Origin: Terebella lapidaria
Taxonomy: Eukaryota; Annelida; Polychaeta; Terebellida; Terebellidae
Direction of reading: 5' to 3'
Assembly: GCA_949152475.1 (NCBI GenBank)
Contig: OX424556.1
Coordinates: 57,370,451 to 57,434,450 of the forward strand
Length of the DNA stretch: 64,000 bases
Shown here: one piece after another, positions 54,809-64,000 of the stretch
Numbering within the stretch: the first letter of the stretch is position 1
How the letters are laid out: each line of letters opens with the position of its first letter
Position numbers and translations under genes: made by a program
The notes under the pieces: model-generated
Told to the model about the DNA's origin: nothing
The model's database searches: none
The model's input: only the letters and a program-made list of their open reading frames with translations

Positions 54809-56332
54809 ATTAGCCCAAGGGCTAAGATAGGTTACCGGACAATTTTGGTTTTACGCATTGTAGGTGACATATGATTTTGAGATTTACCAGTCAAGGTCAT
54901 CTTTGTGAATTTCAATGTCTCCATTACGTATGCTGCATACGACTTCATATATGTTCATAATACAAACATATAAGCTATATCAACAAGTATTTCGTTTGTA
55001 GAGGCCAATATAAGATTTTGAGATTTGCCCTTCAAGGTCGTTTAAGGTCAAGTTCAAGGTCACCAACAGATGTGCCATTTATACATGACTTTTTATAGGC
55101 TTATACACAATCCTGACCTATATGTGCAAAAGTTTAAGCTTCAGAGGTCACTTTCAAAATTTCAAGCCAGACATTTAGCACTCAAGGTCATCCGAGGACA
55201 AAATCAAGGTCATCATTAGTTGTTCCATATATGACTTCCTATATCCTATATGTTCATAATGCAAACAGAAGCTCTATCTACATGCATTTCATCTGTAGAG
55301 GCAACATTTTTTTTAACCCAAAAATGGCTGTTTTGACCTTTCAAGGTCATCAAAGGTCAAATTCAAGGTCACCTCCCAAATCGCCATATATGACTTCCCA
55401 TTTGAGAGTGCCAATATCTAAGCTCTATCTTCAAGCGTTCTATGAGTATACTCCTGGCAGCTCCAACAATGAAGGAAAAAAGTGCCAGAAATTGTCGAAG
55501 TCCCAAATTTTTCCAAAGGGTGAAAAAATTTTTTTTGTCTACAAATGACCCAAATTGGATAATAAAATGGCCGCCACACGGAGACCGGCGATTCAACGGC
55601 AACAAAACTTATAAACGTCATGAAGGTACATAAGGGGAATCTTTTGGAACAATAATCTCAAAACTGATCAGACAGTTTTCGAGAAAAGACAGACCAGGTG
55701 CAAATTTGAGCATTTTTCAACCCAAAAAACCTTTCAAGGTCATCCAAAGTCAAATTCAATGTCGCCACACAAGTCGCCATATATGACTACTCATTTGAAA
55801 GTGCCAATATCTAAGCTCTATCTTCAAGTGTTCTATGAGTACAGTCCTGGCAGCTCCCATTATGAACAAGAAAGTGCCGAGTCCAAAATTTTTTTCAAAG
55901 AGTGAAAAAAATTTTTTTGTCTAGAAATGACCCAAAATGGATTGTAACGTGATTTGGGGCAAAAAAAATGTTTTTCGCCAACCCGTCAAAAATTCAAAAT
56001 GGGCAACGAAACTTATACACATCATAAAGGTACATAAGGGGAATCTTTTGAAACAAAAATATCAAAACTGATCAGACAGTTTTTGAGAAAATGGCCACCA
56101 AAGTCCAAAATTGGCCATTTTTCGTCAAAAATGGCCGCCATTTTGAGAAAAATGCGAAAATCAAAAAACCAAAAAATAACCCCCTCTTGAAATATTTTTA
56201 GGCAGCTTTGTGCAAAATTTCAGGAAAATCCGCCTGTAAAATTTAAATATAAAAATGTGGACGGACGAACGGACGACGGACAGACGCAACACGACGGCAA
56301 TAGGTTATCGGACCATAGGTCCAGTAACCTAA
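54809..56332 (-). mobile_element. Family A1 element, full length, reversed
   Basis: It begins ATTAGCCCAAGGGCTAAGAT + AGGTTACCGGACAATTT and ends with the 5' hairpin in reverse (AGGTTATCGGACCATAGGTC). It lies in an intron of, or upstream of, the RMND1-like exons. Confidence 0.8.
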
Positions 56333-56390
56333 AAACTCAAGAATGAGCATTATGCACGCAATTTAATCCATCTGTCACCTTTTCAATCCT

Positions 56391-59115
56391 TATTAAGGCA
56401 TTTCGGCAGAAATGCCTTTATGGTTTTAGCAGAATTTTTTTTTTTTTTTTTTCTTCCGCCACTTTTGGTTTCCGGACGATAACTTTAGATTGCCTTGACG
56501 GATCCTCGTCAAATTTTAACCACAAGTCAGAAATGATATGTGGAAGAACCCTATTCTTTTTGAGCCGGATCCGAGGTCCGTGAGGTCCGTGAGGATGAAA
56601 TCAAGGCTAATTTTGAGACTTGGTTTCCGGACGATAACTGGAAAAATATTTACGCAATAGTTGCAGAACTCTGCATGGAGGTTCATATGCCACCAGGGAA
56701 GAACCCTATCGATTTTGGGATCGATCCGTCAAACGACCTTTGACCTAGAGGTCAAAATAATTTTTTGCTGATTCATCCTTGAGGCTTCCTGCATATCTCA
56801 GAAACCGTGCATCGTAGAGCGAAATGGACGTTATTTTCGGACTCGTCACCCTAGACAAACATCTCTAGGGTGTATTATTTTTTTTGATCCGGCTCCGAGG
56901 TCCGTGAGGTCCTTGAGGATGAAATCGAGGCTGATCTTGAAACTTGGTTTCCGGACGATAACTCGAAAAATATTCAGGCAATAGTTGCAGAATTTTGCAC
57001 GGAGGTTTATATATCAACAGGGAAGAACCCTATTGATTTTGGGATCGATACGTCAAACGACCTTTGACCTAGAGGTCGAAATAATTTTTTGCTGAGTCAT
57101 CCTTGAGGCATCCTGCATATCTCGGAAACGGTGCGTCGTAGAGCGAAACGGACGTTATTTTCGGACTCGTCGCCCTAGACTAACATGTCTAAGGGGTATT
57201 ATGGATGAACTTTGACCTTGACCCCAAATTTTTTTGTCGAGTCGGCATTTTTCGTTTTCGTCGATATCTCGGAAACGGTGCGTCGTAGAGCGAAACGGAC
57301 GTTATTTTCGGACTCGTCGCTCTAGACAAACATGTCTAAGGGGTATTATGGATGAACTTTGACCTTGACCCCAAATTTTTTTGCCGAGTCGGCATTTTTC
57401 GTTTTCGTCGATATCTCGGGAACGGTGTGTCGTAGAGTGAAACGGACGTTATTTTCGGACTCGTCGCCCTAGACAAACATGTCTAAGGGGTATTATTGAT
57501 GAACTTTGACCTTGACCCGAATTTTTTTTGCCGAGTCGGCATTTTTCGTTTTCGTCGATATCTCGGAAACGGTGCTTCGTAGAGCGAAACGGACGTTATT
57601 TTCGGACTCGTCACCCTAGACAAACATGTCTAAGGGGTATTATGGATGAACACATGTCTAAGGGGTATTATGGATGAACTTTGACCTTGACCCGAAATTT
57701 TTTTGCCGAGTCGGCATTTTCCGTTTTCGTCGATATCTCGGAAACGGTGCGTCGTAGAGCGAAACAGACGTTATTTTCGGACTCGTCGTCCTAGACAAAC
57801 ATGTCTAAGGGGTATTATTGATGAACTTTGACCTTGACCCAAAATTTTTTTTGCCCGAGTCGGCATTTTTCGTTTTCGTCGATATCTCGGAAACGGTGCT
57901 TCGTAGAGCGAAACGGACGTTATTTTCGGACTTGTCGCCCTAGACAAACATGTCTTAAGGGTATTATGGATGAACTTTCACCTTGACACGAAATTTTTTT
58001 GCTGAGTCGGCATTTTTCGTTTTCGTCGCTATCTCGGAAACGGTGCTTCGTAGAGCGAAACGGACGTTATTTTCGGACTCGTCGCCCTAGACAAACATTT
58101 CTAAGGGGTATTATGGATGAACTTTGACCTTGACCCCAAATTTTTTTGCCGAGTCGGCATTTTTCGTTTTCGTCGATATCTCGGGAACGGTGTGTCGTAG
58201 AGCGAAACGGACATTATTTTTGGACTCGTCGCCCTAGACAAACCTAAGGGGTATTACGGATGAACTTTGACCTTGACCCGAAATTTTTTTTGCCGAGTCA
58301 GCATTTTTCGTTTTCATCGATATCTCGGAAACGGTGCGTCGTAGAGCGAAACGAACGTTATTTTCGGACTCATCGCCCTAGACAAACGTGTCTTAAGGGT
58401 ATTATGGATGAACTTTCACCTTGACACGAAATTTTTTTGCCGAGTCGGCATTTTTCGTTTTCGTCGATATCTCGGAAACGGTGTGTCGTAGAGCGAAACG
58501 GACATTATTTTCGGACTCGTCGCCCTAGACTAACATGTCTAAGGGGTATTATGGATGAACTTTGACCTTGACCCGAAATTTTTTTGCCGAGTCGGCATTT
58601 GTCGTTTTCGTCGATATCTCGGGAACGGTGTGTCGTAGAGCGAAACGGACGTTATTTTCGGACTCGTCGCCCTAGACAAACATGTCTAATGGGTATTATG
58701 GATGAACTTTGACCTTGACCCGAAATTTTTTTGCCGAGTCGGCATTTCTCGTTTTCGTCGATATCTCGGGAACGGTGTGTCGTAGAGTGAAACGGACGTT
58801 ATTTTCTGACTTGTCGCTCTAGACAACAGTTATCTTATATGTATTATGGATGAACTTTGACCTTGACAAAAATATTTTTTGCCGAGTTGGCATTTTTTGT
58901 TTTTCGTCGATATCTCGGAAACACTGAGTCGTAGAGCGAAACAGACTTTTTTTTCAGACTCGTCGCCCTAGACAAACATGTCTAAGGGGTATTATTTTAA
59001 CGGTAAATTTTTTTGCGGAGTCGACATTTTTCATTTTCGTCGATATCTAGTATATATTATAAATTAATCATCACACCGAAATGCCTCCAAGGCATCTTTA
59101 GGCCTTGACGTCTAG
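56391..59115 (+). mobile_element. Helitron-like family D, 2.7 kb
   Basis: The 5' palindrome AAGGCATTTCGGCAGAAATG + CC is followed by a T-run, then a non-repetitive lead, then the 147-bp array (about 57100-59045). The 3' end reads AAATGCCTCCAAGGCATCTT + TAGGCCTTGACGTCTAG|T. No ORF; the short frames are array artefacts. Confidence 0.8.
57100..59045 (+). repeat. 147-bp tandem array
   Basis: About 13 units (CGATATCTCGGAAACGGTGC ... GGACGTTATTTTCGGACTCG ... AACTTTGACCTTGACCCGAA). Unit starts at 57263, 57410 and 57557 are exactly 147 apart. A 28-bp internal duplication near 57640 lengthens one unit. Confidence 0.95.
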
Positions 59116-59196
59116 TTGAATATAGTGGAGAGTGCGGGATATGATACTTGGGCGGTATTATGAGCATATGGCACATTGATGGTGACCTTGAACTTG
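59116..59196 (+). other. A-like fragment
   Basis: ATTATGAGCATATGGCACA and GGTGACCTTGAACTTG resemble the interior of family A1. Confidence 0.45.
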
Positions 59197-60095
59197 TCAG
59201 AGATCAGAAATCATGAGAAGCTCCACATATCTTGAAGGGGCCAAAACATTATGTATGAACACTCCAAGGTTTGAGGCCAAGTCAGAGATCACGAAAAGAA
59301 GCTTCACATATCTTAAGGGAGCCATAACGTTATGTATGAACACTCCAAGGTCTGAGGTCAAGTCAGAGATCACGAAAAGAAGCTTCACATATCTTAAGGG
59401 AGCCATAACGTTATGTATGAACACTACAAGGTCTGAGGTCAAGTCAGAGATCCCTCGAAGCCCCACATATCTTGAGGGAGCCATAACGTTATGTATGAAC
59501 ACTCCAAGGTCTGAGGTCAAGTCAGAGATCCCTAGAAGCCCCACAATCTTGAGGGAGCCATAGCGTTATGTACGAACACTCCAAGGTCTGAGGCCAAGTC
59601 AGAGATCCCTAGAAGCCCCACATATCCTGAGGGAGCCATAACGTTATGTATGAACACTCCAAGGTGTGAGGGAAAGTCAGAGATCACAAGAAGGAGCCCC
59701 ACATATCTTGAGGGAGCCATAACGCTATGTATGAACACTCCAAGGTCTGAGGCCAAGTCAGAGATCCGTAGAAGCCCCACAATCTTGAGGGAGCCATAGC
59801 GTTATGTACGAACACTCCAAGGTCTGAGGTCAAGTCAGAGATCCCTAGAAGCCCCACATATCTTGAGGGAGCCATAACGTTACGTATGAACACTCCAAGG
59901 TCTGAGGTCAAGTCAGAAATCACAAGAAGGAGCCCCACATATCTTGAGGGAGCCATAACGTTATGTATGAACACTCCAAGGTCTGAGGCCAAGTCAGAGA
60001 TCCCTAGAAGCCCCACAATCTTGAGGGAGCCATAGCGTTATGTATGAACACTCCAAGGTCAGAGGAAAAGTCAGAGATCACGAGAAGCTCCACAT
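59197..60095 (+). repeat. 78/81-bp tandem array, ~11 units
   Basis: The unit is AGAGATCCCTAGAAGCCCCA + CATATCTTGAGGGAGCCATA + ACGTTATGTATGAACACTCC + AAGGTCTGAGGTCAAGTC. All variants change length by multiples of three, so both strands show 80-116-codon ORFs. Confidence 0.95.
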
Positions 60096-60856
60096 ATAAT
60101 TTCCCTGAATGCTCATTAGAAACTTCAAACTCTATCCTTTGTCACATTCTACAACACTTATATAGAAAACTCATATAGTATAACTTATATAGCTACATGG
60201 ATAGTATTGAGTTTGAGCACTCAAGATCACCTGTATTGAGTTTGAGCACTCAAGATCACCTGAGGTTGAGTTCAAGGCTACTAGAAGATACACCACAATG
60301 TAACTTCCTATATATGTTCATAACCGGTAATACAAATCTCCAGTCTATGTTGAATGGTTTCACACAGTGGCCACATTGGGTGATTGGAGTAATGATTGAT
60401 GAAGGATCATGTAAGGATTCATGCAAAAATACGAACACATTTATCTGACAGGTTTGGAAAAATAGCTAAGTCATGTGAGAGGACCCCAAAAGGCTTAAAC
60501 TGTTCTAATTGTTGTCAGTTTTGAGTATTCAAGGTCAGGTTTGATGGCAATAGATCCACCATACAATATGACCTCATGCTCATGTATTACAATACAGGTA
60601 CAAGGCTTTAACTACAACATTTTGTCTACAGAGGTCAATTTACATATATCAGAGAAAAGGAACTGAATAGGAATTTATGAAAAACTTTCAATTCAATCAC
60701 ACCATCAAATCCACTATGTATGATACACTACATCTATTACGCCCTCTATACCTAGTGCTCCATTAAAGTGTTTTGTATGCAGAGGGCAATTCACACACTT
60801 CAGATATTATCTCCTATTTACCACTTGAGGTCACATCAGTTTGAGTGCCAAGTTAA
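60096..60856. other. Unclassified repeat-like DNA
   Basis: Contains a 28-bp duplication (GTATTGAGTTTGAGCACTCA at 60205 and 60233) and A-like words (TCAAGATCACCTGAGGTTGA). No gene recognised. Confidence 0.5.
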
Positions 60857-61032
60857 CTAGACGATTCGGTCACCTACGACCACTTGGTTGTATCCCCTTG
60901 ATGCCCTATCATCCCAATATCATCCCAAAATAGGTTAATTCAGACAAATTATCATAACTATTTGGCCAGTGTCTTTCATCAATGTCAGTAATAAAAGCTC
61001 TAGGCCTTAACTATTTTTACTCCATGTAGTAA
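60857..61032 (-). mobile_element. Family C-like terminus, diverged
   Basis: CTAGACGATTCGGTCACCTA + CGACCACTTGGTTGTATCCC follows the C layout. It is interrupted at TAGTAA by the full family C element at 61033. Confidence 0.6.
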
Positions 61033-63586
61033 CTAGACGCTTCCGGTCACCTACGACCGCTTGGGTGTATCCCCCGTAGCCCTATCATCTCTGTTGCCCC
61101 AAATATATCACTGTCAAGTGTGAAAAACTAGAGCAAGGGCTAAAAAAGATTACCAAAGAAATGTTAAATCTCAAGTCACAACTGTTTTCTTTTCCCCACC
61201 AAAATTGCTGCACTGATCTTCCGAGGTTATTGAAGGTCGAGTTCAGAATCACCACTGAAATCTCTTTATATGAATATGAATTTGATAAAATAACGAAAAT
61301 ACAGATAGATCAATCTTTTCACCTATTTATATTTCAACTCAGAATATTTTACAAACTTGGTTCCAAGTTGCAATTCAAAGTGAAAGTTGACCAAAACTGC
61401 ATTTCAAGATGATGAAATTGGAGCCAGATCGAACTTCTCACCATAAGTTATATTTCGACTCATAATATGTGCCAAACTTGGTTTCGTGTTGAAATTCAAG
61501 CTAAAAGTTTACCAAAACTGCATTTCAAGATGAAGAAATTGGAGTCAGATCGAACTTTTCATCATAAGTTATATTTTAACTCATAATATGTGCCAAACTT
61601 GGTTTCAAGTTGAATTCAAACTAAAAATTGACCAAAACTGCATTTCAAGATGACGAAATTGGAGCCAGATCGAACTTTTCACCATAAGTTATATTTCGAC
61701 TTATAATATGTGCCAAACATGCTTTCAAGTTGAAATTCAAAGTAAAAGTTGACCAAAAATGCATTTCAAGATGAAGAAATTGGAGCCAGATCGAATTTTT
61801 CACCATAAGTTACATTTTAACTCATTATTTGTGCCAAACATGGTCTCAAGTTGAAATTCAAAGTAAAAGTTGATCAATGTTTTCATAGAAAACTATTGTG
61901 ATCGATAATAGACCTAACTAGCAAGAAATAATGTTAACTCATTTGGTCACAGCCATAAAATCTCTACTGTACAAAGCCTTCACCTTGTTGAGCCCAATAA
62001 TAAATATTTCTTGTCTTAACTATTTTCATTATGGTCAATAATAGACTTAACATGTAAAAATAATGTTAACTTATTTGGTTACACCCAGAAATTTCTACCG
62101 GACAAAACCTTAACCTTGTTGAGCTTACCTTGTTGAGCCCAATAGAAAATATTTCTTGTCTTAACTATTTTCATTGTGGTCAATAATAGACTTAACATGT
62201 AAAAATAATGTTAACTTTTTCGGTTACACCCAGAAATTTCTACCGTACAAAACCTTAACATTGTTGAGCATTGTTTCTCATCTTAACTATTTTTATTGAG
62301 GTCAATAATAGACTTAACTAGCAAAAAAAAAAAGTTAACTTATTTGGTTACAGACATAAAATGTCTACTGGACAGAATCTTTACCTTGTTGAGCCCAATA
62401 ATAAATATTTCTTGTCTTAACTATTTTTATTGTGGTCAATAATAGACTAAACTAGTAAAAATAATGTTAACTTATTCAGTACACCCATGAAATCTGTACT
62501 GGACATACTTTCACCTTATTGAGCTTAATAATAAATATTTCTCCTCTTAACTATTTTTATCGTGGTCAATACGTAATAGACCTAACTATTTTTATTGTGG
62601 TCAATAATAGACTTAACTAGTGAAAATAATGTTAACTTATTCGGTTACACCAATGAAATTTGTACTGGACAAAACATTTACCTTGTTGAGGTTAATAATA
62701 AATATTTCTTGTCTTAACTATTTTTATTGTGGTCAATAATAGACTTAACTATTAAAAATAATATTAACTTATTCAGTTCCACCCATGAAATCTGTACTGG
62801 ACAAAACCTTTACCTTGTTGAGCTTAATAATAAACGTTTCTCGTCTTAACTATTTTTATTGTGGACAATAATAGACTTAACTAGTAAAACTCATGTTAAC
62901 TTATTCAGTAATATTGTCCTGTTTTCACTGAAAACATCAGTTCTCCATTCTGAACAAGAAACCAGTGTCATTACCTTCCATTGTTCAGGCTATTGGAATG
63001 ATCATACATGTCAAAATGGATATTTCAAAATTCTGTAATGAGTTAGGCTGTTAACATATTAATATTTATATGATCATTCTAAAAAACGACTCATTTCGTG
63101 TGACAGCCCTTCCAAACAACACTTCCAAATATTATCGAGATTCGTCAAAAATTGCCATCAGCAGAGCGTTCACAAGCCATGTGTCTCAAACAGGCTGTTT
63201 GTTTTCAATGCAAAATGTGTCCCCAAATGACCAATTCAGTTGCCACGGCAACCAAAATCGATTGGTGTCGGGATCTTACCATAATATATGTGCCTGCAAA
63301 AAATAATGGTGATCGGGTGAGAATTGCGACCTGTAGCGCGTTCACAAGCCATGTGTCTCAAACAGGCTGTTTTCAGTGCAAAATGTGTCCCCAAACGACC
63401 AATTCAGTTGCCACGGCAACCAAAATCGATTGGTGTCGGGATCTTACCATTATATATGTGCCTGCAAAAAATAATGGTGATCGGGTGAGAATTGCGGCCT
63501 GTAGTGCGTTCACAAGAAAATCTCTGCGGACGCGGACGACGAAGCCAAATCCATAGTATCCGCCAAACTTTGTTCGGGGAATACAA
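61033..63586 (-). mobile_element. Helitron-like family C, full length
   Basis: ~95% similar to 44596-47145 with the same three tandem blocks. It runs CTAGACGCTTCCGGTCACCT ... CAAACTTTGTTCGGGGAATA + CAA. Confidence 0.75.
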
Positions 63587-63736
63587 TAACATGAATAATG
63601 TTATGTTAATAATATTTGTTAACTTATTTCTGATAAACATTTTCCTTATTTCTTTCCAACATTTCAGATGATTTCTGAATCCACGCTTGTTCATAATGAA
63701 TATGTTTTACCTGTTGTAATAAGTTAGTAATATTAA
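63587..63736. other. Short AT-rich spacer
   Basis: No feature recognised between the family C and family D elements. Confidence 0.5.
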
Positions 63737-64000
63737 CTAGACGTCAAGGCCTAAAGATGCCTTGGAGGCATTTCGGTGTGATGAATAATTTATAATACTA
63801 GATATCGACGAAAATGAAAAATGTCGACAAATTTCGGGTCAAGGTCAAAGTTCATCCATAATACCCGCTAGACATGTTTGTCTAGGGCGACGAGTCCGAA
63901 AATACCATCCGTTTCGCTCTACGACGCACCGTTTCCGAGATATCGACGAAAACAAAAACTGCCGACTCGGCAAAAAAATTTCGGGTCAAGGTCAAAGTTA
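63737..64000 (-). mobile_element. Helitron-like family D, reversed, cut by the window edge
   Basis: CTAGACGTCAAGGCCTAAAG + ATGCCTTGGAGGCATTT is the inverse of the family D 3' end, followed by 147-bp-type units (CGGGTCAAGGTCAAAGTTCA). Confidence 0.8.

Noticed and set aside
59197..60016. ORFs on both strands with 26-residue repeats
   Set aside because: 78/81-bp array with lengths in multiples of three; no start context, no family match.

Overview
The window looks like nuclear DNA of an invertebrate animal. Genes are split by GT-AG introns (plus one probable GC-AG intron). Both recognisable host proteins are eukaryotic. The remainder is layered DIRS, LINE, Helitron-like and MITE-type repeats and minisatellites. 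No bacterial operons, rRNA or tRNA genes were seen. Minisatellites anchored on exon-intron junctions recall what I remember being described in amphioxus Adh genes, so a cephalochordate is my best guess; a mollusc or other marine invertebrate is not excluded.

Host genes. (1) On the + strand, eight exons between 12970 and 34894 join in phase into the C-terminal ~390 residues of a putative zinc metalloprotease of the yeast YIL108W type, with an HELGH...H zinc motif and a following Met. Its 5' exons are not in the window or not recognisable. (2) On the - strand, two short exons (54485-54369 and 54144-54088) encode the C-terminus of an RMND1-like (DUF155) mitochondrial membrane protein. The two genes converge, with about 19 kb of nested repeats between their stop codons.

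Layout. 1-12.65 kb: remnants of an 'AGGTTACCGG' repeat family (called A here, with A1 and A2 subtypes) nested in one another, interrupted at 0.9-5.4 kb by an internally deleted, internally duplicated DIRS-like retroelement. 12.7-34.9 kb: the metalloprotease gene, whose introns hold five unrelated minisatellites (58, 32/36, 31, 40 and 27 bp units, about 10 kb in total), a fossil DIRS reverse transcriptase, a 4.7-kb foldback element carrying a tandemly duplicated LINE fragment, and an insertion that splits a 45-bp array. 35-40.6 kb: Helitron-like family D elements with ~147-bp tandem units and a reverse copy of a second hairpin family (B, 'AGCTTACCGG'). 40.6-50.1 kb: a matryoshka in which one family B element is split by A elements, a family C Helitron-like element and a TA-flanked MITE. 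50.1-64 kb: further C, D and A copies, the RMND1 exons and a 78/81-bp array.

The repeat families are packed with nuclear-receptor-type half-sites (TCAAGGTCA, TGACCTTTGACCT). Their terminal hairpins show compensatory base changes between families A and B, so the fold rather than the sequence seems conserved. All calls come from reading the sequence; no database search was run.
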